Positions 17,713 through 26,651 of a stretch of 41,878 nt of DNA are shown one piece after another. Source of the stretch: Alphaproteobacteria bacterium (GTDB lineage Bacteria; Pseudomonadota; Alphaproteobacteria; Rhizobiales; Hyphomicrobiaceae). The stretch spans positions 1 through 41,878 of the forward strand of contig JAHJSN010000088.1 of NCBI GenBank assembly GCA_018830445.1. Direction: 5' to 3'. The position numbers and the translations under genes are program-made. Each line of letters starts with the position of its first letter. Position 1 is the stretch's first letter. The notes beneath the pieces were generated by a model, which saw only the letters and a list, made by a program, of their open reading frames with translations, searched no databases and was not told the origin of the DNA.

Positions 17713-18141
17713 TCAGGCTGCCTTGTGCGTCCTGGGCCGCTGGGTTCGAGCGGCGATATCGCTGAGGCGGTAACTGTCGAGCACGCCAAGGAAGGCGTCG
17801 GTGGCCTTGATCATTGCCGACTTCAGGGCGCAGCGCGGTTCGAATGAGCAGCGCGGGCTCGACTTGGCGAGACAATCGACCACCGCGAATTCCGATTCGA
17901 TCGCCCGCACCACCTCGCCGACGCTGATGTCGCCGTTTTCGGTATTGATCTGCACGCCGCCGCTGCGGCCGCGCCGCGTCGTCACGAAGCCGCCGGCGGC
18001 GAGCTGCGATACGATCTTCATGACGTGGCTTTTCGGCAGATCGAGCCGTTTCGAAATCGTCTCGACCGAAAGAGCTTCGTCCGCGTTCGAAAGCAGCATC
18101 AAGATCCGCAGGGCAAAATCGCTGGCCCGGTTCAGGCGCAA
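17713..18141 (-). CDS. nsrR: Rrf2-family regulator, NsrR type
   Basis: A 142-aa DNA-binding repressor. The winged helix contains the Rrf2 hallmark TISKRLDLPKSHVMKIVSQL, and three cysteines at 90, 98 and 104 (VVDC ... PRCSFEPRC) are in the position of the [Fe-S] ligands of NsrR, which senses nitric oxide. The spacing of the first two (seven residues between) is slightly longer than in the best studied NsrR proteins. It is divergent from a truncated haemoglobin gene and shares with it a 110-bp intergenic region holding a perfect 9-bp inverted repeat. The assignment to NsrR rather than another Rrf2 member rests on the cysteines and the NO-detoxifying neighbours. Confidence 0.85.
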   Translation of the reverse strand: MRLNRASDFALRILMLLSNADEALSVETISKRLDLPKSHVMKIVSQLAAGGFVTTRRGRSGGVQINTENGDISVGEVVRAIESEFAVVDCLAKSSPRCSFEPRCALKSAMIKATDAFLGVLDSYRLSDIAARTQRPRTHKAA

Positions 18142-18158
18142 GACAGGACTCCTTCCAA

Positions 18159-18177
18159 AACATTCATTTCAGATGTT
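18159..18177. promoter_or_regulatory. Weaker NsrR-type half-site pair
   Basis: AACATTCATTTCAGATGTT, with 5-bp arms AACAT/ATGTT. Its left half equals the left half of the perfect operator 47 bp away. It lies 18 bp upstream of nsrR, so it may serve autoregulation. Confidence 0.5.
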
Positions 18178-18205
18178 GATATTTGCACGTCAGCCATGTA
18201 ATGAA

Positions 18206-18228
18206 AACATTCATGAAAGATGAATGTT
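18206..18228. promoter_or_regulatory. Perfect inverted repeat, likely NsrR operator
   Basis: AACATTCAT-N5-ATGAATGTT, a perfect 9-bp inverted repeat with the spacer GAAAG. It lies 23 bp before the truncated haemoglobin start, between it and the divergent regulator. Size and AT-rich sequence fit Rrf2/NsrR operators. Confidence 0.8.
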
Positions 18229-18251
18229 ATGACAGTCTCGGAGGATCGTTC

Positions 18252-18704
18252 ATGCCGGATCGGCGAGACGAGTTGGCAGCAAGGCCAGCAGGGCGCATAC
18301 CCGTTCATCCCTCGATCACCGAGCAGCAGATCTCCGACCTTGTTGACAAGTTCTACGACCGAGTTTGGGAGGACCGGCGTCTCGGACCGATCTTCTCCGC
18401 GCGCCTTGAGCACGCCCGCGACGCCCACCTCGCCAAGATGAAGACGTTCTGGTCGTCGGTACTCCTTCGTACCGGGGCCTACAAAGGCAAGCCGGTGCCC
18501 GCACACGCAAGATTGACCGAGGTCGTGACTACGGACTTTGAAATCTGGCTGGGTCTTTTCCGCCCGGTGGCTCGCGATATCTTTTCGAACGAGGCAGCCC
18601 CGCTCGTCATCGAGGCCGCCGAGCGCATTGCCACGAGCCTCTGGCTGGCGATGTTCGGCACGCCGTTTTCCAATCCACCGGATTGGCGAGCCCGCTCCGG
18701 GTAG
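18252..18704 (+). CDS. Group III truncated haemoglobin
   Basis: A 150-aa 2-on-2 globin. The group III pattern is visible: ITEQQISDLVDKFYDRVWED, LGPIFSARL, the FWSSVLLRTGAYKGKP block with 'PVPAHARL' holding the likely proximal histidine, and the Trp in LGLFRP/ LW. Such proteins bind O2 or NO and are commonly linked to nitrosative stress. ATG 18252 is preceded by GGAGGA at 18239-18244; the upstream in-frame ATG at 18183 would run through the operator and is rejected. It is transcribed divergently from nsrR, and a cytochrome P460 gene follows 193 bp downstream. Confidence 0.92.
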   Translation: MPDRRDELAARPAGRIPVHPSITEQQISDLVDKFYDRVWEDRRLGPIFSARLEHARDAHLAKMKTFWSSVLLRTGAYKGKPVPAHARLTEVVTTDFEIWLGLFRPVARDIFSNEAAPLVIEAAERIATSLWLAMFGTPFSNPPDWRARSG

Positions 18705-18897
18705 GCTTGCCGCCGCAGATGTGATCGCGCTGTTCGGTTCGCTCCCGTATAGTCGGAATTTGGTAGCCTGCGTTTGAACGGATTGGCCCATAGGGGAAGT
18801 CGGCCTGCGCGCCCAGCGAAGATCGAACCCGGATGGGGGGCATTTCGAACAAGCTTTCGGACTGAAATCGCTAAGAATACTGAACCTGGAGGAAACG

Positions 18898-19404
18898 ATG
18901 AAAAAGACTGCCATAGCCGTGTTCGCTGTCGCTTCGATCGTCGCTGCGGCGCTTGCCAACGCAAAAGACCCTGACATCGCCTTCCCTGCCGACTACAAGT
19001 CCTACAAGAACTATTTGAGCCTCGACCGCACACTGAATGCAGATCAGGTCATCAGGCTATTCGCCAATGAAAAGGCGGCCGCCGGTGTCGATGGCAAGGG
19101 TGCGCTGGCCGATGGGTCGGTTCTGGTTGCCGAGATCTACAAAGCCAAGCTGAACGACAAGGGTGAAGCCATTGAAAGCTCACTCGGCCGCCGCATCCGT
19201 GACAAGCTTGCTGCCATCGCGGTGATGGAGAAACGTGCCGGCTGCTGCGGCGACCGCCCGGAAGAGTTTCGTACCGGGGAATGGGATTTCGCCGTTTTCA
19301 GCCCGGATGGAAAACGCCTCGAGAAGGACCTGAACACGTGCAGGGGCTGTCATAATCCGCTCAAGGACGCCGATTTTCTGTTTTCCTACGACCACCTGAA
19401 GTAA
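18898..19404 (+). CDS. Cytochrome P460 family protein
   Basis: A 168-aa periplasmic protein with a signal peptide (residues 1-21) and one c-type haem site, CRGCH at 148-152, near the C-terminus, as in cytochrome P460 and cytochrome c'-beta. The typical EWDFAVFSPDGKR block precedes it. Cytochrome P460 oxidises hydroxylamine and NO, while c'-beta only binds NO; the sequence alone does not decide between them. The start ATG 18898 has a strong CTGGAGGAAACG behind it. It lies downstream of a truncated haemoglobin under an NsrR-like operator, so NO detoxification is the likely role. Confidence 0.9.
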   Translation: MKKTAIAVFAVASIVAAALANAKDPDIAFPADYKSYKNYLSLDRTLNADQVIRLFANEKAAAGVDGKGALADGSVLVAEIYKAKLNDKGEAIESSLGRRIRDKLAAIAVMEKRAGCCGDRPEEFRTGEWDFAVFSPDGKRLEKDLNTCRGCHNPLKDADFLFSYDHLK

Positions 19405-19459
19405 TTGTCGGAATACCTCCGTATCGCCCCGGCACGGACGTCAACGCCGCGTTAACGCT

Positions 19460-22159
19460 GTGAAGAGTACGCTTGTGCTGCCCGGCAAATTGTCGGGCAG
19501 CCACCAGCGAGCTTGCGTGACGACGATGAAATGCTTCCGAGAAAACGATGCTTCCCCGGACGATAGCCCGACGGCCCGGCGTATCGAGCCGTCCCTTGGC
19601 CCGTTGCCGGAACCTGACGAAGTTCGTGACCAAGCTGCCTCGCCCGAGGCGCCGGCGCCACGAAGGCAAGTCACGCAAAGTGGCGTCCCGGTGCTTCCTG
19701 GCCGCACGCCCCCGGTTGGACAGAACGCCTGGGCCAGATTCTGGGCTCAGCGCGATCACGCGCAAGAGCCGTCGTCGCTGTCAGCAAGCACAAATCATCG
19801 AAACCTTTCCGCCGCCGGTTCGTCCACGGACACGATCACTCAGGCCAGGCCATGGTCCACCGCCGCAAGCCCGAGCGGCTTTGCCCTCTCATTGAAGGTC
19901 ATTGCCGCCTGCCTCGCCCTTGCAGCGGTCTGGTTCGCTGCGACGATGGTGTATTACACATTCAAGTATCCCGATCCGATGTTGATCCACGGCGCCAAGC
20001 CGCCGACGCTCAGGATTCTGTCCCGCGGCGGCAGCCTGCTCGCCGAGCGTGACGGTAAGCACCTCTATATTCCGGTCGGTTTGCTACCCGCACACGTCGT
20101 CAATGCGGTGGTCGCCATCGAGGACCGCAGGTTCTATGGACACAACGGCATCGATCTGAGCGGACTGGCGCGCGCGGCCTTGGCTAATCTCAGGGCGGGC
20201 CGCTATGCGCAGGGCGGCTCGACGCTGACCCAGCAACTCGCAAAGAACATGTACCTCTCCTCGGATCGGACCATGCTGCGCAAGCTCGACGAACTGACGC
20301 TTGCGGTATGGCTGGAGTTGCGCCTCGACAAACGCGAGATCCTCGAACTTTATCTGAACCAGGTCTATTTCGGCGGTGGTGCCTATGGCATCGAGGCCGC
20401 AGCCCAGCGTCACTTCGGCAAGTCGGCCCGCGCACTCTCCGTCGTCGAGGCGGCAATCGTTGCCGGTCTCTTGAAGGCACCCTCGCGCTACTCCCCGTCG
20501 ACAAGCCCCGCGGCGGCGCGCCGGCGCGGCCGGGTGGTTCTACAGGCGATGCATGAGGCCGGTTTTCTGTCCGAAAGCGAACTGGCCGCGGCACTGGCCG
20601 AACCGGTGCGCTTCGCCAAGGACAACACCGAGCGGGCAAACGACGGTAGCGAATACGCTGCCGATCTGATCCTTGAGCGAATGCCCGAACTGATCGTAGC
20701 CGGAACCGATACGATCATCGTCGAGACGACGATCGACACCGACCTGCAGAAGCTCGCCCAGCATCGGCTGACGCAGACGCTTGTCAGCGAGGGCGGCAAA
20801 CTGAAAGCCAGCCAAGGCGCCGTTGTCGTGGTCGATTCCTACGGCGGCATTCGCGCCATCGTCGGTGGCGTCGACCACGCCAAGAGCCAGTTCAACCGGG
20901 CGACGAAGGCCGAACGCCAGCCCGGCTCCACGTTCAAGCCTTTCGTATATTTGAGCGCTCTCGAAAATGGCATGTCGCCTGAAACGATGGTCAATGACCG
21001 GCCGTTGAACATTTCCGGCTGGTCACCGCGCAACGCAAACGGCAGGTACCGCGGCGAGGTATCGCTCCGCGACGCACTTGCCGCATCGATCAACACCGTC
21101 GCCGTCCGCCTCGCCCTTGAAGTCGGCCCCGCCGCGGTTGCCGCAACAGCCCGGCGCGCAGGTATTTCAAGCCCATTGCGCGAGGAAGCGTCCCTGGCGC
21201 TTGGAACCTCTGAGGTAAACCTGCTCGACCTGACGTCGGCCTATGCGCTGTTCGCAAACGGCGGCCGCCGCATCGAGCCTTATGTCATCCGCCGCATCAC
21301 GACGTCATCGGGTCGTATTCTCTATGCCAACGCCAGCGAGAACAGTTCAACAGTCGCCGATCTGCGCCACATCGGTGCGATGAACGATATGTTGAACGAA
21401 GCGCTTGTGGCAGGGACCGGCCGCAAGGCGACGCTTGCCACCCATCCCGCCGCAGGTAAGACGGGAACCAGCCAGGATTTCCGCGACGCCTGGTTTGTCG
21501 GCTACACGGCCCATCTGACGGCAGGCGTCTGGCTTGGCAACGACAACGGCGAGCCGATGGACCGCGTCGTTGGAGGCAGTCTTCCCGCGGCGATCTGGCA
21601 TGCCATGATGAGCGAGGCCCATAAGTCGCTGGCCCCTCTGCCGCTCCCGGGCACCTATCGCCCGGCGTTGCGCACCCCAAGTGTTGAAATCGGTGAAGCT
21701 GACTTCGCCAGAAAGACCGCCAAAACCCGAACATCGCTGGCGCCGTTGACGGCGCCGCCGCTGCCGGCGAGGTTCAAGGATGCTCGCCCGTTGGCACTTG
21801 CGCGTGACCTGTCCCAGCCGAAAGCAATCCAGCCCCGGGTCGAGGTCGCACAGCAGCCGGACGCCCATCCAGCAGAATCGATTTCAACCGACTTCATCGC
21901 CCAGGCGATCGAGAGGGTGCCAGCCGCAACTCGAACGTCCCCAGCAAAGCAGGTCGCAGGAGCTACGACAGGGGCCGATGCGCCAGGTTTTGACGTGCCA
22001 GGTTTTGATGTGCCAGGTTTTGATGTGCCAGGTTTTGATGTGCCAGGTTTTGATGTGAATGAGATCCGCAAGCGACTTGAACAGTCTCCCGCCGCTCCTC
22101 CCGCTAACGCGGGCCGAGGTCCCTACATGGCCCTCGGCGCGGGATCTGCTCAACGATAG
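19460..22159 (+). CDS. Class A penicillin-binding protein (PBP1a-type)
   Basis: A bifunctional peptidoglycan synthase of 899 aa. The first 140 residues are a polar cytoplasmic region, followed by one membrane anchor (about 141-168). The glycosyltransferase domain (GT51) shows EDRRFYGHNGID near 220 with the catalytic Glu and GGSTLTQQLAKNMYL. The transpeptidase domain has Ser490 in STFK, the SINT motif and KTGT at 667-670. The C-terminal 180 residues are Ala/Pro-rich and carry five PGFDV repeats. The start is uncertain: GTG 19460 or the internal ATG 19526 (MKCFREN), neither with a good ribosome-binding site. Confidence 0.95.
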   Translation: MKSTLVLPGKLSGSHQRACVTTMKCFRENDASPDDSPTARRIEPSLGPLPEPDEVRDQAASPEAPAPRRQVTQSGVPVLPGRTPPVGQNAWARFWAQRDHAQEPSSLSASTNHRNLSAAGSSTDTITQARPWSTAASPSGFALSLKVIAACLALAAVWFAATMVYYTFKYPDPMLIHGAKPPTLRILSRGGSLLAERDGKHLYIPVGLLPAHVVNAVVAIEDRRFYGHNGIDLSGLARAALANLRAGRYAQGGSTLTQQLAKNMYLSSDRTMLRKLDELTLAVWLELRLDKREILELYLNQVYFGGGAYGIEAAAQRHFGKSARALSVVEAAIVAGLLKAPSRYSPSTSPAAARRRGRVVLQAMHEAGFLSESELAAALAEPVRFAKDNTERANDGSEYAADLILERMPELIVAGTDTIIVETTIDTDLQKLAQHRLTQTLVSEGGKLKASQGAVVVVDSYGGIRAIVGGVDHAKSQFNRATKAERQPGSTFKPFVYLSALENGMSPETMVNDRPLNISGWSPRNANGRYRGEVSLRDALAASINTVAVRLALEVGPAAVAATARRAGISSPLREEASLALGTSEVNLLDLTSAYALFANGGRRIEPYVIRRITTSSGRILYANASENSSTVADLRHIGAMNDMLNEALVAGTGRKATLATHPAAGKTGTSQDFRDAWFVGYTAHLTAGVWLGNDNGEPMDRVVGGSLPAAIWHAMMSEAHKSLAPLPLPGTYRPALRTPSVEIGEADFARKTAKTRTSLAPLTAPPLPARFKDARPLALARDLSQPKAIQPRVEVAQQPDAHPAESISTDFIAQAIERVPAATRTSPAKQVAGATTGADAPGFDVPGFDVPGFDVPGFDVPGFDVNEIRKRLEQSPAAPPANAGRGPYMALGAGSAQR
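21983..22057 (+). repeat. Five tandem 15-bp units in the PBP gene
   Basis: CCAGGTTTTGAYGTG repeated five times, encoding PGFDV x5 near the PBP C-terminus. One unit differs by a single base (GACGTG for GATGTG). Slippage in 15-bp steps would keep the frame. Confidence 0.97.
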
Positions 22160-22736
22160 GCTTGCGCGGATGCCACCGTTCCACACGACTTTAGGACATG
22201 CCTATCCCCTTCAAACCGGCGCATCGTATCTTGGCTGTCCTCCGCAATTGAACAAACAACTCCATGGCCGCCCGTCGTGGCGAAGCCGCGCCTCCGGCAC
22301 AAGGGCTGCCATCCAGGGCGAATTTCGCAGGCCGTCACGGATGCCGCCCCTGGATGGCCGGTTCAAGACCGGCCATGGAGCGGGTCGGTTAGCCGCCGCC
22401 CCGCCTCCTACACCACCTCCCGGGACGCGGCCGCATGACTTTAGGAAGTGTGGACGAACAAGGAAAGCGGTGGGCATGTATGGACGGCGCCTGGATTGCA
22501 AGTGGGTTGTGGCGTTTCAGCGAGGTGCTCGGGTGCAAGTCATGTATCCGGCCTGTCACGCAGCGTCTCTGGCTGCTGGCCTTGATGATATCCGCTGACA
22601 GGTCCCAATCATCCGAACGCGGTGCTGTTCCGCTTGCCCACTGGCGGGTTTTCCTGTCCTCGGCTCGAACCTCTCCCATCAACTCCACTTCACCCTTGCA
22701 ATACGTTCGGCGGTCGCATTGGCTGCCGCCGGTTCG
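22160..22736. other. Gene-free region downstream of the PBP and IS transposase
   Basis: Both genes end here. It contains an inverted pair CCATCCAGGGC (from about 22310) and GCCCCTGGATGG (about 22350-22360), followed by a GGCCGGT/ACCGGCC hairpin, and two copies of GACTTTAGGA (at about 22188 and 22436). If the IS belongs to the IS1111 branch, its noncoding RNA would lie within this region. The right end of the IS is not defined. Confidence 0.5.
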
Positions 22737-23789
22737 TCAAGCTCCCATTGCCGAGCCACCTGCCGGGCTCGCCGAGCATTCCGGTGCCCGATATGTCTCG
22801 CCGCGCGCCAGAACCGCCCAGGCGATACGTGCGGTTCTGTTGGCGAGCGCCACCGCCACGACCTTTGCCGGCCTGCGCGCCAGCAACTGAGCGATCCACG
22901 GGTATTTGCCAGGATTGCTGCGGGCCTGGCGCACGACGGCGGAAGCGCCAACCACCAGGAGCTTGCGCAGATAGCGGTCGCCCTGCTTTGAGATGCCGCC
23001 GAGCCGCGCCTTTCCGCCGCTTGAGTTCTGCCGCGGCACCAGCCCGATCCAGGCGGCCAGATCCCGCCCGGATTTGAACGCGGACGGGTCGGTAACGGTC
23101 GCTGTAATGGCTGTGGCGATGAGAGGCCCAATGCCTGGGATCGTCGCCAGCCGCATGCTCTCTTTGCTGGCGCGGTGCTGCACTTGGATGATTTTGTCGA
23201 GCGCGCCGATTTCCTGCTGCAGGCTTTGCAGTTGCCGCACGAGCGGGATAAGCGCTGCACGCGCGTTCGGCGGCAAGGCCTCACCGCCCTCTGCCGCGAC
23301 GAACCCGATCAGCTTCGCGAGCCCCTCCCGCCCCTGCGCCGCGACGAGCCCCAGTTCGGCAAGATGCGCGCGCAAGGCGTTGATCAATCGCGTGCGCTGG
23401 CCGATCAGGAGATCGCGGCTGCGGTGCGCCATCAACGCTGCCTGGTTTTCGACCGGCTTGACCGGCACGAACCGCATCGAAGGCCGCCCCACCGCTTCGC
23501 AAATCGCGGCGGCATCGGCCGCATCGTTCTTGCCGCGCCTCACGTAGGGCTTCACGTAGGCCGGCGGGATCAACCGGACTTCGTGGCCGAGCTTGATGAG
23601 TTCGCGCGCCCAATGATGCGCGGTGGCGCACGCCTCCATTCCGACGAGGCATGGGTCGAGCTTGGCGAAGAAGGCGAGCACCTGCCCGCGCCGTATCGCC
23701 TTGTTGACAACAACCTGACCGGTCGCATCGACGCAGTGAACCTGGAAAACCGACTTGGCAAGATCGAGTCCGATGGTGGTAATGTGCAT
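22737..23789 (-). CDS. IS110-family (IS1111-type) transposase
   Basis: A 350-aa DEDD-type recombinase. The N-terminal RuvC-like domain begins TTIGLDLAKSVFQVH with the first catalytic Asp, then has VGMEACATAHHWAREL and KNDAADAAAI. The C-terminal IS116/IS110/IS902 domain holds IPGIGPLIATAI and the helix with the serine region AWIGLVPRQNSSGGKARLGGI. The length is typical and the frame is intact, so the element may be active. The opening GLDLAKSVFQVH-CVD and LIPPAYVKPYVRRGKNDAADA are like those of the IS1111 branch. IS110 elements use a bridge RNA encoded in their noncoding ends for target choice; in the IS1111 branch it is reported downstream of the gene. Confidence 0.95.
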   Translation of the reverse strand: MHITTIGLDLAKSVFQVHCVDATGQVVVNKAIRRGQVLAFFAKLDPCLVGMEACATAHHWARELIKLGHEVRLIPPAYVKPYVRRGKNDAADAAAICEAVGRPSMRFVPVKPVENQAALMAHRSRDLLIGQRTRLINALRAHLAELGLVAAQGREGLAKLIGFVAAEGGEALPPNARAALIPLVRQLQSLQQEIGALDKIIQVQHRASKESMRLATIPGIGPLIATAITATVTDPSAFKSGRDLAAWIGLVPRQNSSGGKARLGGISKQGDRYLRKLLVVGASAVVRQARSNPGKYPWIAQLLARRPAKVVAVALANRTARIAWAVLARGETYRAPECSASPAGGSAMGA

Positions 23790-23866
23790 GTGGACGGCCC
23801 CTCTGGTGATTCGTTGACGACAACCACCCTATGGCACTCAGATGCCGCGCGAGGGCGCCGTCCACA
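23789..23866. mobile_element. Left-end inverted repeat region of the IS110-type element
   Basis: GTGGACGGC (23790-23798), next to the transposase start codon, is inverted at 23857-23865 (GCCGTCCAC), and the similarity extends to about 15 bp. The 75 bp can fold into a stem-loop and probably include the 5' end of the element. I do not see the matching right end. Confidence 0.5.
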
Positions 23867-23889
23867 CCAGCATCCGAAGGCGCAAACAA

Positions 23890-23903
23890 AAGAGTATACT
23901 CTT
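23890..23903. terminator. Palindrome after the metallopeptidase gene, possible weak terminator
   Basis: AAGAGTATACTCTT is a perfect 14-bp palindrome. Read on the minus strand it follows the metallopeptidase stop and is trailed by TTGTTTG. The stem is AT-rich and has no loop, so it is a poor terminator at best. Confidence 0.4.
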
Positions 23904-23907
23904 ACGC

Positions 23908-24663
23908 TTACTCTTCGCTGACGCCGTACCGATGCAAATCCATTCCGTAGATCTGCAGCCAGGTCTTGGCGTCGTCCATGCGCGGAACAGCCCGGTCGAC
24001 AAGGGCCCAGAACCTGGGGCCATGGTTCATCTCGCGCAGGTGCGCGACTTCGTGGGCGGCAACATAGTCGAGCACGAACGGCGGCGCCATGACGAGCCGC
24101 CAAGAGAACGATAGCGCCCCCGTCGACGAGCACGAGCCCCAGCGGCTTGTTTGATCGCGGATCGCAAGCTTCTTGGCACGCACACCGAGTCTTTGGGCGT
24201 GCTGCAAGACTCTCCCGTCCAGATCGCGCCGGGCCTGTTTGAAGAGCCAGTTTCGCAGCCGCTGTGGACCGTTATCGCCGTCGACCGCGACGCGGATTTC
24301 ACGATACCCGCGTGCCGGTCTGTGGATATGAACGACACCTTTACCGCGCTGCGGTGTGACGTAAACAATCCTGTGCGGAACGCCGCGCAGCGGCATCATC
24401 TGCCGGTGTGAAAACGGGACCGGTTCGGGCAGTGTCCCGAGCCGTTCCTTGACCCAGTCGATATGCCTGTGAACGAACGAACCGGCTTCGCCGATGTCGC
24501 ACTGCTTTGGCAAGGTGACGATGACCGCGCGCCGGGTTCGGCTCACACGCAAAGTGAGCCGCCGCGCTTTCGGATGTCGCCGGATCTCGACGGGCGCACC
24601 GAGGTCGCCGAGGCGGGGGTCGTCGAGTGGGACAGCCCTATGTTCGTCTGAAGGCCGCGGCAT
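23908..24663 (-). CDS. YgjP-like (DUF45) zinc metallopeptidase
   Basis: A 251-aa soluble protein of the M48/YgjP-like metallopeptidase family. The zinc site is AAHEVAHLREMNHGPRFW: HExxH followed by a third histidine in MNHGPRFW. Upstream is the conserved RDQTSRWGSCSSTGALSFSWRL block, which is diagnostic of this family. Substrates are not well known; homologues are often annotated near restriction or DNA repair genes, but here there is no such neighbour. The start is taken as ATG 24663 (MPRPSDEH); the frame stays open 88 codons further without family resemblance. Confidence 0.9.
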   Translation of the reverse strand: MPRPSDEHRAVPLDDPRLGDLGAPVEIRRHPKARRLTLRVSRTRRAVIVTLPKQCDIGEAGSFVHRHIDWVKERLGTLPEPVPFSHRQMMPLRGVPHRIVYVTPQRGKGVVHIHRPARGYREIRVAVDGDNGPQRLRNWLFKQARRDLDGRVLQHAQRLGVRAKKLAIRDQTSRWGSCSSTGALSFSWRLVMAPPFVLDYVAAHEVAHLREMNHGPRFWALVDRAVPRMDDAKTWLQIYGMDLHRYGVSEE

Positions 24664-25073
24664 TGAAAACCCTTGATAGCGACGGGCGCTGGTTGGTGTC
24701 GGAAGAACGGTATCGGAAGCGGGCGGGGAAACAGCCAGCGAGGGGCGAAAGGCCCTCGAAACGCATGTCTTCGAAACAGCTTCCAAACCGAACGGATAGT
24801 GAAGTCTAGAACCAAGAAACGCCTCGCGCCAGCGACTTCCGCGAACAACATTTCTGGCAGATGCAACCAGTGCAATATTGCATCGAGGATTTCCTGCATC
24901 ACGGACCATCGAGGGCACGGCACACATAAAATAATTAAGTTACAATAAGTTAGCTACAAACCTAGCTTTCAAGCAACTGTGCCATTAAAGTAACAGTTGT
25001 TGCAATTATGCCAACAAATTGACTCGCAATATGCTTGACAACGAATCGAATCGAGGGGTGGCGAATCGTTGTA
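24664..25073. other. AT-rich intergenic region between phaZ and the metallopeptidase gene
   Basis: No gene is seen. The part 24925-25040 is strikingly AT-rich for this window. A perfect palindrome TGCAATATTGCA lies at 24871-24882. It should hold the phaZ transcription end and the metallopeptidase promoter. Confidence 0.6.
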
Positions 25074-26630
25074 TCAGACCCCGGAGTTCCGCCGTGGTCC
25101 AAACACCCCTTCGATCATCATCTGCGATGCCAGTGCCCACATGCGGAACGGGGCCAAAAGCATCGCACTGGACATGCTTTCGTCTTCCTGCCCGGCTTCG
25201 TTGTTTGCCGCGCTGTAGGCATCGTGCGAACCGGCCGGCAGCCCGTGCGCCTTGAGCCTCGCGCTCATCGGATCAGGGCTGGCGTCGTTGGCCGGCGAGA
25301 AGGTGAACGCGACATCGGAAATCTCGCAGTCCGATCCGTGCGCGGCGGGCTTTGCCACCGCTTCTGCGTAGACCGGCATCTCGGCAATCAATGCAGCTCT
25401 CGAGTCGTAGGCTCGGACGAACTGCGTGATGCGTGGTGCGATCTCGTTGCGAAACTTCGAGCCGTTGAAGATCCCGTAGTGCCCGACGCCTTTCACCTCG
25501 TAGTGCGACTTGAGATGATTCGGCAGCGACGGCGTCATCGCGTGCGCCGCGCGGCACTGTCCAAGCCCGGTGATGTCATCGTGCTCGCCTTCGATGGTCA
25601 TGATCGGGATCCGGCAGATGGCGCTGGTGTCAACCCGGCGGCCCCTGTGCATCATCACGCCTTTCGGCAGGTCATGGCGGATGAACACGGTATCGATCGT
25701 CTGCAAGTAGAACTCGGCCGTCAGGTCCATGACGGATAGGTATTCGTCGTAGAATGCGCGGTGCTTGCCGGCGGAGTCGCAATCGCCGTGCACGAGGTGC
25801 AGGAACAGGTCCTTGTGCGCCGTCATGTGGCGGTCGAGGTTCATCGTCATGAACCCGGTCAGCTGCAGGAAGCCGGGATAAACCGCCCTGCCGTAGCCGA
25901 GGTTCGTCCAGGGCACCACTTCGATCACGTTGTGCGCGAACCAGTCGATACTTTTTTCTTCGGCAAGCTCGTTGACGGCGGTCGGATTGATGCGGGTGTC
26001 AAGCGGTCCGCCCGCCAGCGTCAGCGTTGCCGGCACGCATGGATCACCGTCTTCCTCCATCAGCGAAATCGCCGCCATCACCGGCACCGCGGGCTGACAG
26101 ACCGCGAATACATGCACGTCCCCGCCGAAATGGTGGAGCATTTCGATCATGTAATCGATGTAGGAGTCGAGATCGAACCGCCCGGCGGCAAGCGGGATCG
26201 TGCGCGCGTCCTGCCAGTCGGTGATGTAGACGTCGTGATCGGGTAGGAAGCGCTCGACGGTGCCTCTGAGCAGCGTTGCGTAGTGCCCCGACATCGGCGC
26301 CACGATCAGTATTCTGGGATCGCGGCCTGCCCTTTCGCTATCTATGCCCCTGCGGAACCGGACGAGCCGGCAAAACGGCCGCTGCCAGACGACTTCTTCG
26401 CAAACCGGCACCCGCTCGCCGTCGACCCGCGTCGACTCGATGCCGAACGACGGCCTGCCGTACCGCCGCGTGGTCCGCTCGAACACTTCGCAGGCTGCTG
26501 CGGCGTGCCGGCCCATCGAGGTGTGCGCCAGCGGATTGAACGGGTTTTCAAAGAAAGCCTGCGTATTGCCCGCCGCAGCGCGCGCCGGCCTGACTGCGGC
26601 GTGGCTGAGTTCATACCAATGATAGAGCAC
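25074..26630 (-). CDS. phaZ: Intracellular polyhydroxyalkanoate (PHB) depolymerase
   Basis: An alpha/beta-hydrolase that degrades stored PHB granules in the cytosol. The nucleophile elbow is VFAVCQPAVPVM, with the cysteine used in place of serine by this i-PHB depolymerase family. The family-typical ILIVAPMSGHYATLLRGTV and YITDWQDARTIPLAAGRFDL blocks are there, with the catalytic Asp and His in EGEHDDITGLGQ and VKGVGHYGIFNG. The GTG at 26630 gives the standard N-terminus VLYHWYELSHAA; a further in-frame start exists at 26651. The C-terminus extends about 80 residues beyond the hydrolase core. It is divergent from regB. Confidence 0.95.
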   Translation of the reverse strand: MLYHWYELSHAAVRPARAAAGNTQAFFENPFNPLAHTSMGRHAAAACEVFERTTRRYGRPSFGIESTRVDGERVPVCEEVVWQRPFCRLVRFRRGIDSERAGRDPRILIVAPMSGHYATLLRGTVERFLPDHDVYITDWQDARTIPLAAGRFDLDSYIDYMIEMLHHFGGDVHVFAVCQPAVPVMAAISLMEEDGDPCVPATLTLAGGPLDTRINPTAVNELAEEKSIDWFAHNVIEVVPWTNLGYGRAVYPGFLQLTGFMTMNLDRHMTAHKDLFLHLVHGDCDSAGKHRAFYDEYLSVMDLTAEFYLQTIDTVFIRHDLPKGVMMHRGRRVDTSAICRIPIMTIEGEHDDITGLGQCRAAHAMTPSLPNHLKSHYEVKGVGHYGIFNGSKFRNEIAPRITQFVRAYDSRAALIAEMPVYAEAVAKPAAHGSDCEISDVAFTFSPANDASPDPMSARLKAHGLPAGSHDAYSAANNEAGQEDESMSSAMLLAPFRMWALASQMMIEGVFGPRRNSGV

Positions 26631-26651
26631 TGCGTGCCGTCCCCCTTGCAC

